Of a stretch of 64,000 nt of DNA, positions 54,082 to 63,291 are shown piece after piece. Position numbers and translations under genes: made by a program. Within the stretch, counting starts at the first letter, position 1. The number at the start of each line of letters is the position of its first letter. The stretch covers positions 1 through 64,000 of the forward strand of contig JASBTX010000038.1 of assembly GCA_030148225.1 (NCBI GenBank). The letters are read 5' to 3'. The notes beneath the pieces were generated by a model. It was not told the origin of the DNA and made no database searches. It was given only the letters and a program-made list of their open reading frames with translations. The stretch is from Paracoccaceae bacterium. GTDB taxonomy: Bacteria; Pseudomonadota; Alphaproteobacteria; Rhodobacterales; Rhodobacteraceae.

Positions 54082-55551
54082 ATGAAAAATATCGAAGAAT
54101 CGCTCGATCCGGAAGACTGGAACACGGCGCGCGAACTGGCCCATCAGATGGTCGAGGACGCGGTCAGCCACGTGTCAGCCGTGCGCGATCGGCCTGTCTG
54201 GCGGGAAATGCCCGAGGAGACACGTGCCTATTTCAACACCCCGGCACCCACGGCGCCAACGCCGCTCGGGTCAGTGTATCAGGAACTGCGCGAAAACCTC
54301 TTTCCCTATTCCATGGGCAATATCCACCCGCGTTTCTGGGGCTGGTATATGGGGTCATCGAATTTTACCGGTGCGCTGGCCGATTTTCTGGCCGCTGTCG
54401 ACGGCTCCAACCTTGGTGGGGGGAACACGGCGGCGGCGCAAATCGATGTGCAGGTGATCAACTGGTTCAAAGAGATGATCGGCTTTCCCGAGAGTGCCAG
54501 CGGCACGCTGACCAGCGGCGGCTCGATGGCGAATATGGTGGCGCTGAACGTGGCGCGCAATGCCAAGGCGGGTGTCGATGTCCGTGCCGAGGGCATTCTG
54601 AACATGCCCGAACCGCTGGGGTTTTATGCCTCGGATCAGGTGCATAGCTGCCATCAGAAGGCGCTGGAGACCATGGGCCACGGCGCGCGGGCGCTGACCG
54701 AGGTGGCGACGGATGCGCATTACCGGATGCGCATCGATGCGCTGGAGGCGGCAATTGCCGCCGACCGGGCGCGCGGCGTCAAACCGGCCTGCGTCATCGC
54801 CACGGCAGGTTCCACCAATACCGGCGCGCTGGATGATCTGGTCGCAATATCAGAGGTTTGCCAGCGCGAAGGGCTTTGGATGCATGTCGATGGCTGTATC
54901 GGGGCATTTGTGCGGATCGCGCCTGACAATGCCGATCTGGTCAGGGGGATCGATCTGGCCGATTCCGTGGCGCTTGATCCGCATAAATGGCTGCACACCC
55001 CGTTCGAGGCCGGTTCGGTGCTGATCCGCGATGCCAAACGCCATTTCGACACTTTCGAGATGCATGGCGATTATCTGCAGATGCAGACACGCGGCATCAT
55101 CGCCGGGCCGTTTCTGGCCGATTACGGGTTTGAACTGAGCCGGGGGTTCAAGGCGCTCAAGATATGGATGTCGCTCAAGGAAAACGGCGTCGGCAAACTG
55201 GGGCGGCTGATTGATCAGAATATCGCGCAGGCCCGCTATCTGGAGGGGCTGATCGCGGCGGAACCGCGGCTGGAACTGATTGCGCCGGTCGATCTGAATA
55301 TCGTCTGTTTCCGTTACGCCAATGGCCAGACCGACGAAGAGGCGCTGAAGGCGCTGAACATCGAAGTGATGCTGCGCATCCAGGAATCTGGCATTGCCAT
55401 ACCATCGGACACGACGCTGAGGGGGCGGCATTGTCTGCGGGTGGCGATCAACAACCACAGAACCCGCCGTGCCGATCTCGACCTTTTTGTGCAGGCGGTG
55501 CTGGAAACCGGCCAGGCGCTGGAGGATGAGGCTGCCCAGAGCCGCAAATAG
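54082..55551 (+). CDS. PLP-dependent decarboxylase (group II, aromatic-amino-acid type)
   Basis: A 489-residue decarboxylase of the DDC/GAD superfamily. The PLP lysine is K302 in LDPHKWLHTPFE. The cofactor Asp and neighbouring residues are in LWMHVDGCIGAF, with GTLTSGGSMANMV and HSCHQKA further upstream. Members convert aromatic amino acids (Tyr, Trp, Phe) or related substrates to amines. GGAG lies before ATG 54082. It heads a packed cluster with a CMD-type protein, a racemase-like enzyme and a sulfotransferase-like protein, so the amine may be a building block rather than an end product. Confidence 0.88.
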   Translation: MKNIEESLDPEDWNTARELAHQMVEDAVSHVSAVRDRPVWREMPEETRAYFNTPAPTAPTPLGSVYQELRENLFPYSMGNIHPRFWGWYMGSSNFTGALADFLAAVDGSNLGGGNTAAAQIDVQVINWFKEMIGFPESASGTLTSGGSMANMVALNVARNAKAGVDVRAEGILNMPEPLGFYASDQVHSCHQKALETMGHGARALTEVATDAHYRMRIDALEAAIAADRARGVKPACVIATAGSTNTGALDDLVAISEVCQREGLWMHVDGCIGAFVRIAPDNADLVRGIDLADSVALDPHKWLHTPFEAGSVLIRDAKRHFDTFEMHGDYLQMQTRGIIAGPFLADYGFELSRGFKALKIWMSLKENGVGKLGRLIDQNIAQARYLEGLIAAEPRLELIAPVDLNIVCFRYANGQTDEEALKALNIEVMLRIQESGIAIPSDTTLRGRHCLRVAINNHRTRRADLDLFVQAVLETGQALEDEAAQSRK

Positions 55552-55635
55552 CCTGCGCTGCGCGGCGAAAAACCATTGATTTCGCCGCCCTCTGCATGTC
55601 CAGTGGCATCCGGACATGACAATGCGGAGAGGGTG

Positions 55636-56025
55636 ATGAGCCTGTTTGACGAAGACCTCTTTCTGAAGGGGCTGGAACAGCGGAAATCCACGCTGGGCGC
55701 GGATTACGTTGAAAAAAACCTTGCGGCGGCGGATGATTTCACCCGCCCGTTTCAGGAGGCGATGACAGCATGGTGCTGGGGGTTTGGCTGGGGTGACGAC
55801 GTGATCGAACCCAAGACCCGGTCAATGATGAACCTTGCCATGATCGGTGCGCTGGGGCGGATGCATGAATGGGAAATCCACTGCAAGGGCGCGCTGAACA
55901 ACGGCGTCACGCCCGAGGAAATCCGCGCCATCATTCATGTCGTCGGAATTTATTGTGGGGTGCCCATGGCGCTGGAATGTTTCCGTGTCGCCCGCCGGGT
56001 GCTGACCGACGCCGGTCGGATCTGA
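55636..56025 (+). CDS. Carboxymuconolactone decarboxylase (CMD) family protein
   Basis: A 129-residue helical protein from ATG 55636 (GGAGAGGG upstream). The CMD fold is shown by FTRPFQEAMTAWCWGFGWGDD, RSMMNLAMIGALGR, EIHCKGALNNGVTPEEI and a conserved His in IIHVVGIYCG. True members decarboxylate 4-carboxymuconolactone, but this branch lacks the usual aromatic-pathway neighbours. It probably acts on another small acid or in redox defence. It lies in the decarboxylase cluster, overlapping nothing. Confidence 0.82.
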   Translation: MSLFDEDLFLKGLEQRKSTLGADYVEKNLAAADDFTRPFQEAMTAWCWGFGWGDDVIEPKTRSMMNLAMIGALGRMHEWEIHCKGALNNGVTPEEIRAIIHVVGIYCGVPMALECFRVARRVLTDAGRI

Positions 56026-56030
56026 TCCCG

Positions 56031-56858
56031 ATGGAGATGCCGGCGACATGGCGCCCCGAGCACAAGCTTTTTGCCCATCAGGTGGGGTTTACCTGCCCGC
56101 CCTTTGATTTCGATGCCGCGCCGTCGGATTTCCTGCGCATGGCACCGGCCACGGTCGGGGTACATGGCTGGATGATGCATGTGCCCGACTATGCGCATGG
56201 ACTGGATCAGCGGAAACGGAATGTCCACATGCTGGATGATTTCGTGCATTGCATGGCGCGCAACGGCGTCGATGTCTGCGGGCAGGTCGGCTCGAACTGG
56301 GTGCATGCCAGCGGGCTGGGCGTGGCGGGCATCCGCGATCACTGCGCCCGGCTCAGCGACACATATGGCTGCGAATTTCACATGGCGGGCTATGCGATGA
56401 TCGAGGCGCTGCGGGATATGGGCGTGGGATCGGTGGCACTGAATGCGGCCTATCACTGGCCCGAATGGTGGCAGGGCACGGTCGGCTTTCTGCAAGAGGC
56501 CGGTATCCGTGTTCTCTGGGCGGGGAATTTCCACGACCAGGGCTGGTTCGACACGCAAGAGGCGGTCAATGATTGCCGCTGGGTGTTTGACGGCGCGCTG
56601 GCCGAGAAAAGCTTTGACTATGTTGCCGAAAAGGCCCCCGATGCCGAGGTGATCCTGATCAACGGCATGTGCAATTTCCGGACCGGGCCGGATGGACAGC
56701 CCCAGCGCCCCGTGCATCTGGAACGCGCGCTGGAGGAACGGCTGGGCAAACCGGTGATCGGGCATGATACGGCGCTTTACTGGCGGCTGTTCAGGGCGCT
56801 GGGGCTGGCACCGGTCACACCACAGGGCCGCCTGCTGGAGCGTTTGAGAGATGCATAA
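56031..56858 (+). CDS. Asp/Glu racemase superfamily protein (maleate isomerase/arylmalonate decarboxylase-like)
   Basis: A 276-residue protein from ATG 56031, five bases after the CMD stop. Two-domain pseudo-symmetric fold: the first catalytic cysteine is in VDVCGQVGSNW (C83) and the second in NGMCNFRTGP (C214), with HDTALYWRLFRALGL near the end. Family members isomerise maleate, racemise Asp/Glu or decarboxylate malonates. The exact reaction cannot be read. Its 3' end overlaps the next gene by 8 bp. Confidence 0.75.
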   Translation: MEMPATWRPEHKLFAHQVGFTCPPFDFDAAPSDFLRMAPATVGVHGWMMHVPDYAHGLDQRKRNVHMLDDFVHCMARNGVDVCGQVGSNWVHASGLGVAGIRDHCARLSDTYGCEFHMAGYAMIEALRDMGVGSVALNAAYHWPEWWQGTVGFLQEAGIRVLWAGNFHDQGWFDTQEAVNDCRWVFDGALAEKSFDYVAEKAPDAEVILINGMCNFRTGPDGQPQRPVHLERALEERLGKPVIGHDTALYWRLFRALGLAPVTPQGRLLERLRDA

Positions 56859-57591
56859 GATCATCGCGCTTTGGGCGGTGCCCCGGTCCACCTCGACCGC
56901 GTTTGAATGGATGATGCGTCAGCGCGGCGATCTTGATTGCCTGCACGAACCCTTTGGCGAGGCGTGGTATCAGGGCGAAGAGCCGCTCTGGCACCGTTTC
57001 CGGCCCGGTGAGGTCACGACGCCGGGCCTGACGCTGGAGAGTGTCTGGGCCGATATCCGTGAGCGGGCAGAAAAAGGGCCGGTCTTTATCAAAGATTTTC
57101 CGCATTATATCAGCCACATGTGGGACCGGGATTTCCTGTCGCATTTCACCCATGCCTTTCTGATCCGCGACCCGGCCAAGACGATCACCTCCATGCAGTC
57201 GAAACGGCCCGATTTTCACGAAGGGGAGGTCGGTTTTCCCGAGCAAAGGGCGCTTTTCGATCTGCTCTGGGCCTTGTCGGGCGACCCGCCCCCGGTGATC
57301 GACAGCGATGATCTGCTGGAAAACCCCCATGACATGACACGGGCCTTCTGCCGCGAGGTGGGCATCGATTTCCTGCCCGGGGCGCTGCGCTGGGAACCGG
57401 GGGGCGATCCGTCGGCCCATAGCTGGTGGGACGGGGGATCGTTCCATGCCAATCTGGCCCGATCGACGGGCCTGACCCCGCAGCCACGCCGCTATGTTAC
57501 GCTTGATGCGCTGCCCGAGCGGGTCCGGCAGGTGCATCGCCGGATGCGGCCGCATTACGATCATCTCTATGAACACCGGCTGCGCGTCTGA
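56851..57591 (+). CDS. Sulfotransferase-like protein
   Basis: A 246-residue protein with the PAPS 5'-phosphosulfate loop pattern PRSTSTAFEWMM (about 11-22) and a 3'-phosphate-binding helix later (FLIRDPAKTITSMQ). Catalytic residues of sulfotransferases are otherwise loosely conserved, so activity is inferred. It may sulfate the product of the cluster. It overlaps the racemase-like gene by 8 bp, showing that the four genes form one operon. Confidence 0.72.
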   Translation: MHKIIALWAVPRSTSTAFEWMMRQRGDLDCLHEPFGEAWYQGEEPLWHRFRPGEVTTPGLTLESVWADIRERAEKGPVFIKDFPHYISHMWDRDFLSHFTHAFLIRDPAKTITSMQSKRPDFHEGEVGFPEQRALFDLLWALSGDPPPVIDSDDLLENPHDMTRAFCREVGIDFLPGALRWEPGGDPSAHSWWDGGSFHANLARSTGLTPQPRRYVTLDALPERVRQVHRRMRPHYDHLYEHRLRV

Positions 57592-57626
57592 GCAGGGATG
57601 GCGCATGCAGCGGGGTGGCGCCGACA

Positions 57627-57667
57627 TTTGATCAAAAAATTGACAGGGTTCAGGATTGTCCTAGACT
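57627..57667 (+). promoter_or_regulatory. Promoter and TTTGATCAAA operator of the GntR gene
   Basis: TTGACA (57640-57645), a 16-base spacer and TAGACT (57662-57667) form a good sigma-70-like promoter. The perfect palindrome TTTGATCAAA (57627-57636) lies just upstream and recurs at 58374-58383. This fits autoregulation by the GntR protein encoded at 57712. Confidence 0.6.
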
Positions 57668-57711
57668 TTGGCCCGGGCACGCGCGCCCGGAACTGACCTG
57701 CGGAAACTCTG

Positions 57712-58353
57712 ATGGCTGAAACCCGAAAAACACCCCACCATCAGGCGGTATATGAAACCATCCGCGAGATGATCCTGCTTGGCCGGTTCGCGCCCGGACA
57801 GGCGCTGACCATTCAGGGGCTGGCTGATCAACTGGGCGTCGGCATGACGCCCGTGCGCGAGGCCATCCGCCGCCTGACCGCCGAACAGGCGCTGGAGACA
57901 TTGGGAAACCGGCGCATCGTCATCCCCGAGCTTGACCGGGTGCGGCTGGATGAAATCTATTTCCTGCGCCTGCATGTCGAGCCGGAACTGGCCCGACGCG
58001 CAACAGAATTCATCACAGCGCCCGAGATTGCCACGCTGGAGAAGATCGATGCCGGGATCAATGCGGCCATCGCCGCGGGCGATGTCGAAACCTATCTGGA
58101 GCGCAACAGCCGCTTTCACTTTGCCATCTACGCGCGCGCGGGTGCGCCGCTTTTGTATCGCTGGGCGCGGTCGCTTTGGGTGCAGGCGGGGCCGTCACTG
58201 CGGGTGGTTTGTGGCCGCTTTGGCACATCAAACCTGCCCGACAAGCACCATGACCTGATCGCGGCGCTTGGGGCAGGGGACGCGACGCGCGCCGCGGATG
58301 CCCTGCGCGAGGATCTGGTGCAGGGGCTGGACCTCGTCCGGGGGTCGCTGTAA
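57712..58353 (+). CDS. GntR-family regulator (FCD domain)
   Basis: A 213-residue repressor-type protein. The winged helix-turn-helix covers the first 75 residues (VYETIREMILLGRFAPGQ ... GVGMTPVREAIRRLTAEQ). The FCD effector domain includes RLHVEPELARRAT and the metal-site histidines in NSRFHFAIYARA and HHDLIAALGAGD. FCD proteins bind organic acids or related metabolites. It is the first gene of the polyamine-type operon and likely binds TTTGATCAAA upstream of itself and of the first ligase. Confidence 0.9.
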   Translation: MAETRKTPHHQAVYETIREMILLGRFAPGQALTIQGLADQLGVGMTPVREAIRRLTAEQALETLGNRRIVIPELDRVRLDEIYFLRLHVEPELARRATEFITAPEIATLEKIDAGINAAIAAGDVETYLERNSRFHFAIYARAGAPLLYRWARSLWVQAGPSLRVVCGRFGTSNLPDKHHDLIAALGAGDATRAADALREDLVQGLDLVRGSL

Positions 58354-58372
58354 TTTCACGCCAGCGCCGGGA

Positions 58373-58384
58373 TTTTGATCAAAA
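58373..58384 (+). promoter_or_regulatory. Second TTTGATCAAA palindrome, upstream of the first ligase
   Basis: TTTTGATCAAAA is a perfect 12-bp palindrome 29 bp before the ligase start. It shares the TTTGATCAAA core with 57627-57636. I found no other copy in the GC-rich part of the window, so the pair marks a probable operator for the GntR regulator. Confidence 0.6.
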
Positions 58385-58412
58385 AAACGGCGTCGGCAAA
58401 AGGAACATCCCG

Positions 58413-59801
58413 ATGGATGACAGCAAGGCAGCAAAGAACACCCGGGCATGGATCGGCGATCTGCCCGAGGCATTTCAGGAATATCTGGCCGGACGGCGGC
58501 TGGAAGAGGTGGAATGCATCATTCCCGACCTTGCCGGCACGTCACGCGGCAAGGCGATGCCGTTTTACAAATTCGATCCGGCAGGCAGGCTATATTTGCC
58601 TATCTCGCTGTTTTATCAGACGATTTCCGGTGAATATGTCGATATGGAGATCGAGAACCAATGGCGGGAATCCGATGTGGTACTGATCCCGGACATGGAC
58701 AGTGCCACTGCCGTGCCCTGGGCCGATGAGCCGACGCTGCAGATCATTTGTGATATGGAACTGCGCGAAGGCGGGCCGCTGGGCATCGCCCCCCGCAACG
58801 TGCTGCGCCGGGTGCTGGAACTTTATAGCGGGGACGGGCTCGAGCCGGTTGTCGCGCCCGAGCTGGAATTTTATCTGACCAAGCCCAATATCGACCCGAA
58901 CGAGGAAATCGAACCCCCGATCGGGCGCACGGGCCGCAAGGGCGCCAGCCGTCAGGTCTATTCCATGGCAGCCGTGGATGAATTCGGCTCGGTGATCGAT
59001 ACAATCTATGATTTCGCCGAAGAGCAGGGCTTTCACATCGACACCGTCATTCAGGAGGGCGGTGCCGGCCAGATCGAGATCAACCTCCAGCATGGCGATC
59101 CGCTGCGGCTGGCCGATCAGGTCTTTTTCTTCAAGCGCACGATCCGCGAGGCGGCGCTCAAGAACGGGATGTTTGCCACCTTCATGGCCAAGCCGATCCG
59201 CGATCAGCCGGGCAGTGCCATGCATCTGCATCAGTCGATCCGCGACCGCGCGACGGGGCAGAACATCTTTTCCAACGCCGATGGCAGCGCGTCCGAGGCG
59301 TTTTATCACTTTATCGGCGGTTCGCAGCGCTATCTGATGCAGGCGGTGCCGCTGCTGGCGCCCTATGTCAATTCCTATCGCCGGATCACGGTCGAGGGGC
59401 AAAGCGCGCCGGCCAATCTGGAATGGGCCGCCGACAACCGCACGACGGGGCTGCGCATCCCGCATTCCGGCCCGAACGCACGTCGTGTCGAAAACCGGGT
59501 AATCGGCATGGACTGCAACCCCTATCTGGCCATCGCCACATCGCTGGCCTGCGGTTATCTGGGGATGAAGCACAAGGTCACGCCGCGCGACGAGGCGCTG
59601 AACGAGGTCTGGGAAACCGAAGACAGCCTGCCCGGCAGCCTGAATGCCGCGCTTAACCTCTTTGCCGATGCGGATGAGTTGAAATCGGTGCTGGGTGAGG
59701 AGTTCTGCCAGCTTTATTTCGATATCAAGAGCGCCGAGAACGAGGAATACCAGCGCGAAATCTCGCCCTGGGAACGCCAGCACCTGTTGCTGAATGTCTG
59801 A
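58413..59801 (+). CDS. Glutamine-synthetase-family ligase (gamma-glutamyl-amine synthetase type) 1
   Basis: A 462-residue GS-fold enzyme. Metal and substrate blocks are present: VVAPELEFYLT (n1/n2 Glu), GAGQIEINLQHGD, GSAMHLHQSI and NRTTGLRIPHSGPNARRVENR, with GMDCNPYLAIATSLA. PuuA-type enzymes join glutamate to putrescine or other amines, starting oxidative polyamine breakdown. AAAGGAAC precedes ATG 58413. It overlaps the FAD oxidase start by one base. The exact amine acceptor is not known. Confidence 0.88.
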   Translation: MDDSKAAKNTRAWIGDLPEAFQEYLAGRRLEEVECIIPDLAGTSRGKAMPFYKFDPAGRLYLPISLFYQTISGEYVDMEIENQWRESDVVLIPDMDSATAVPWADEPTLQIICDMELREGGPLGIAPRNVLRRVLELYSGDGLEPVVAPELEFYLTKPNIDPNEEIEPPIGRTGRKGASRQVYSMAAVDEFGSVIDTIYDFAEEQGFHIDTVIQEGGAGQIEINLQHGDPLRLADQVFFFKRTIREAALKNGMFATFMAKPIRDQPGSAMHLHQSIRDRATGQNIFSNADGSASEAFYHFIGGSQRYLMQAVPLLAPYVNSYRRITVEGQSAPANLEWAADNRTTGLRIPHSGPNARRVENRVIGMDCNPYLAIATSLACGYLGMKHKVTPRDEALNEVWETEDSLPGSLNAALNLFADADELKSVLGEEFCQLYFDIKSAENEEYQREISPWERQHLLLNV

Positions 59802-61102
59802 TGGATTTGCTGAGCGTCAACGACCGGGCGGGTGAATATCCCGCCAGCGCCTATGCGGCAGGAGCAGAGAAGTTGGCGCGATTTGATCCGCCACAGGGCG
59901 AGATCAGGGCCGATATCTGCGTCATCGGCGGCGGGTTTACCGGGCTGTCATCGGCGCTGCATCTGGCCCGGCGGGGGTATGATGTCATTCTGCTGGAAGC
60001 GCAGCGCGTGGGTTTCGGCGCCTCGGGGCGCAATGGCGGGCAGGTCGGGCAGGGCCAGCGGCGCGATCAGGATGATCTGGAGGCGATGGTGGGGCGCGAG
60101 CACGCGGCCCGGCTCTGGAAGATCGGGACAGAAGCCGTTGAAAAGGTGCGCGAACTGGCATCATCGGACATGGTTCATGCCACGTTTCATCCCGGCATCG
60201 CCCACGCTGATCACCGCGCCCGCTATGCCCCGCATTCGCGTGCTTATGCCGAGAAGCTGAACCGCGATTATGACTATCCGCATATCCGCTATCTGGACCG
60301 TGCTGAAATGCGCGCGCATGTCGGATCGGATGCCTATCACGGCGGCACGCTGGACATGCGCTCGGGCCATATCAACCCGCTGGAACTGGCGCTGGGACTG
60401 GCGCGCATGGCCGCAGCAGCAGGTGCGACGATCTGCGAAGACGCCCGCGTGCTGTCGGTCGTGCCGGGAAAGAAACCCCGGATCACCACGCGCGAAGCGA
60501 CGATTAGTGCCGATCACGTCATTCTGGCCTGCAACGGCTATATCGGCGGGCTGCATGACGATATTGCCCGCCGGGTGATGCCAATCAACAATTACATCGT
60601 TGCCACCGCCCCCATGACGCCCGAAGCGCAGGAAGGTATCATCGCCGGGAATATCGCCGTGGCCGACAGCAAGTTCGTCGTGAATTATTTCCGGTTTTCC
60701 GATGATCACCGGCTGCTTTTCGGCGGCACGGAAACCTATGGCTATCGCTTTCCGCGCGACATCGCCCGCAACGTGCGCCGCCCGCTGGCCGAGATTTTTC
60801 CCGCGCTTGCCGATATCCGGCTGGATTATGCCTGGGGGGGGACGCTGGCGATTACCATGAACCGGATGCCGCATTATGCCCGCTATGGCACAAATATCCT
60901 GAGCATGTCGGGTTTCAGCGGTTCGGGCGTTGCGCTGGGCACACTCTCGGGTCAGATCGCCGCCGAGGCGGTGGCCGGTCAGGCAGAGCGGTTCGATACC
61001 ATGGCCAGCGTGCCGACGCCCGGTTTTCCGGGCGGTGCGCTCTTGCGTCACCCGCTCCTTGTTCTGGCGATGCTCTGGTATTCCTTTCGCGACCGGTTAT
61101 GA
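59801..61102 (+). CDS. FAD-dependent amine oxidase (gamma-glutamylputrescine oxidase type)
   Basis: A 433-residue DAO-fold flavoprotein: VIGGGFTGLSSALHLA (about 42-57), the FAD block GFGASGRNGGQVGQGQ, and a C-terminal SGFSGSGVALGTLSGQ. PuuB-like enzymes oxidise gamma-glutamyl-amines to the aldehyde, releasing ammonia and peroxide. It is packed between two GS-like ligase genes, which supports a role on gamma-glutamylated amines. Confidence 0.88.
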   Translation: MDLLSVNDRAGEYPASAYAAGAEKLARFDPPQGEIRADICVIGGGFTGLSSALHLARRGYDVILLEAQRVGFGASGRNGGQVGQGQRRDQDDLEAMVGREHAARLWKIGTEAVEKVRELASSDMVHATFHPGIAHADHRARYAPHSRAYAEKLNRDYDYPHIRYLDRAEMRAHVGSDAYHGGTLDMRSGHINPLELALGLARMAAAAGATICEDARVLSVVPGKKPRITTREATISADHVILACNGYIGGLHDDIARRVMPINNYIVATAPMTPEAQEGIIAGNIAVADSKFVVNYFRFSDDHRLLFGGTETYGYRFPRDIARNVRRPLAEIFPALADIRLDYAWGGTLAITMNRMPHYARYGTNILSMSGFSGSGVALGTLSGQIAAEAVAGQAERFDTMASVPTPGFPGGALLRHPLLVLAMLWYSFRDRL

Positions 61103-61126
61103 ATGCCACCAAGGACGGAGCCCATC

Positions 61127-62476
61127 ATGCCTGAGAATGACATTCGCGCCTGGCTGGCAGATCGCCCCGAGATCCAGTCGATCACGGTCGGGCTCTGCGA
61201 TATCAACGGCGCGTTTCGCGGCAAGCGCATCCCGGTATCGCAGGCCGGCAAACTGATCGGCGGCCAGATGCGCATGCCGCTGTCGGGGTCGTCGGTCGAT
61301 ATCTGGGGCCGCGATGTCGAAGAGAGCGAGCTTGTCTTTGCCTCGGGCGATGGTGACGGCATCTGCGAGTTGACGGAACGTGGCATCATGGCGGTGCCGT
61401 GGCTGGATGAACCAGCGGCCTTTGCGCAGATATGGCTGAGGACCGAGGATGGCACACCGCTTTTTTCCGATGCCCGTCATGCGCTGGCGGCGGTGCTGGC
61501 GCGGTACCGGCGCGCCGGTCTGACGCCCGTGGTGGCGATGGAGCTTGAATTCTACCTCGTCGATCCGGCCGCCACGCCGCCCGGACCAGTGCCAAACCCG
61601 GTCACCGGCCAGCCGGTCGATCAGGTCAATGTCCTGTCGGTCGATGAGCTGGATGCGTTTTCAGGCTTTCTGAACGCGGTCTATGCGGCGGCGGATATTC
61701 AGGCCATTCCCGCCGATGCTGCCATTTCCGAAAACGCACCCGGCCAGTTCGAGGTCAATCTGCGCCACAGCGATGATGCGCTGCGCGCGGCGGATGACGC
61801 GGTTTTGTTCAAGCGCGCGGTACGAGGCGTTGCCCGCAAACGCGGCCTGGCCGCGACTTTCATGGCCAAGCCCTTTGGCCACACGTCGGGCAGCGGGTTG
61901 CATATGCATTTCTCGGTCCTCGATGCTGACGGGCGCAACATTTTCGACGATGGCGGCGGGCAGGGGACCGACAGCCTGCGCCACGCGGTGGGTGGCTGTC
62001 TGGATGCGATGCAGGATTGCACGCTGATATTCGCCCCCCATCAGAACAGCTATCGCCGCCTGCGCCCCGCGGCGCATGCCCCTGTTGCGGTGACATGGGG
62101 CTATGAAAACCGGATGGCTGCTATACGTATTCCGGGCGGCGATCCCAAGGCGCGCCGGATCGAACATCGCGTGGCCGGGGCGGATGCCAATCCCTATCTG
62201 GTCATGGCTGCCATTCTGGGGGCGGCGCTGGACGGGATCGAGCGCCGGGCCAAGCCGCCCGCGCCGCTAACCGGTGACAAACTGCCCGGGGATGCGCCGC
62301 GCCTGCCGGTGGACTGGTCATCGGCCATCGCGCGTTTCGGCGCAAGCGAGGCCCTTGGCGCGATCTTCGACCCGCGCCTGCAGCGGCTGATCACGCAGTG
62401 CAAGCGTCAGGAACTGATGCGTTTTCTGGAAAACATCCCCGCGTTTGAATATCAGACCTATCTGGATACCGCCTGA
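61127..62476 (+). CDS. Glutamine-synthetase-family ligase (gamma-glutamyl-amine synthetase type) 2
   Basis: A 449-residue GS-fold protein from ATG 61127 (GGAG 7 bases upstream); an ATG at 61103 would add eight residues. Blocks include VVAMELEFYLVDP, GQFEVNLRHSDDA, GSGLHMHFSVLDADG and RIPGGDPKARRIEHR, with ANPYLVMAAILGAA. It differs widely from copy 1, so the two probably act on different amines or at different steps. It lies directly after the FAD oxidase. Confidence 0.88.
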   Translation: MPENDIRAWLADRPEIQSITVGLCDINGAFRGKRIPVSQAGKLIGGQMRMPLSGSSVDIWGRDVEESELVFASGDGDGICELTERGIMAVPWLDEPAAFAQIWLRTEDGTPLFSDARHALAAVLARYRRAGLTPVVAMELEFYLVDPAATPPGPVPNPVTGQPVDQVNVLSVDELDAFSGFLNAVYAAADIQAIPADAAISENAPGQFEVNLRHSDDALRAADDAVLFKRAVRGVARKRGLAATFMAKPFGHTSGSGLHMHFSVLDADGRNIFDDGGGQGTDSLRHAVGGCLDAMQDCTLIFAPHQNSYRRLRPAAHAPVAVTWGYENRMAAIRIPGGDPKARRIEHRVAGADANPYLVMAAILGAALDGIERRAKPPAPLTGDKLPGDAPRLPVDWSSAIARFGASEALGAIFDPRLQRLITQCKRQELMRFLENIPAFEYQTYLDTA

Positions 62477-62537
62477 TGAGATCACTGCCGCACACAGCCG
62501 CTTGCCCGCCGGGCCAGCCCCAGACGGAAGCGCCGTG

Positions 62538-63233
62538 ATGAAGATCGGCATTCTTGTCACCGGTCGTCCCCCCGCCGAGCTGGACGACAACCCCGAAGGG
62601 TACGGCCCCTATTTCCGGCGCTATCTTGCCGGGCGCGGCTTCAGCTTTGACTGCTACATGGTGCTTGACGGGCAATTCCCCTCTGCCCCCGGGGATGCCG
62701 ATGGCTGGCTCATCACCGGATCGCGCCACGCGGCCTACGAAGATCACGCATGGATACCGCCGCTCGAGGATTTTCTGCGTCGCTGCTACGATGCGGCGGT
62801 GCCGATTGTCGGCATCTGTTTCGGCCACCAGATTCTGGCCCAGGCCCTTGGCGGACGGGTGGTCAAGTTTGAAGGCGGCTGGTCGGTCGGTCCCAAAACC
62901 TATCAGTCCGACCGGTTCGGCGATCAGTCGATCATCGCATGGCATCAGGATCAGGTGGTCGATCTGCCCCCCGATGCCACGCCGATCGCCCGGTCGGATT
63001 TCTGCCGATACGCGATGCTGGCCTATGGCAACCGGGCGCTGTCGGTACAGCCGCATCCGGAATTCGACGGGGAATTCCTGCGGCTTCTGCTGCGCACCCG
63101 CGGCGAGAGCCTGCCCGCACCCATCCGCGACGGCGCATTGGCCGACGCGGATACACCCCTCAGCTCTGCCAGCTTTGCCGATGAGATCGAACGGTTTTTC
63201 AAGGCCGGCCGGGCAGGCCGCAACACCCCTTGA
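62538..63233 (+). CDS. Class I glutamine amidotransferase
   Basis: A 231-residue protein from ATG 62538. The nucleophile C94 is in GICFGHQIL, and the His-Glu pair is in VQPHPEFDGEF, so the triad is intact. A free-standing GATase1 in this operon could act as the gamma-glutamyl hydrolase that removes glutamate from the acid product, the job of PuuD (a different but related peptidase C26). It overlaps no neighbour, and 58 bp separate it from the aldehyde dehydrogenase. Confidence 0.85.
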   Translation: MKIGILVTGRPPAELDDNPEGYGPYFRRYLAGRGFSFDCYMVLDGQFPSAPGDADGWLITGSRHAAYEDHAWIPPLEDFLRRCYDAAVPIVGICFGHQILAQALGGRVVKFEGGWSVGPKTYQSDRFGDQSIIAWHQDQVVDLPPDATPIARSDFCRYAMLAYGNRALSVQPHPEFDGEFLRLLLRTRGESLPAPIRDGALADADTPLSSASFADEIERFFKAGRAGRNTP

Positions 63234-63291
63234 AACCAGCCCCTTTCGCCCGCTAAAGACGGCCCGCCACACCTGACAAGGAACCGCACCC

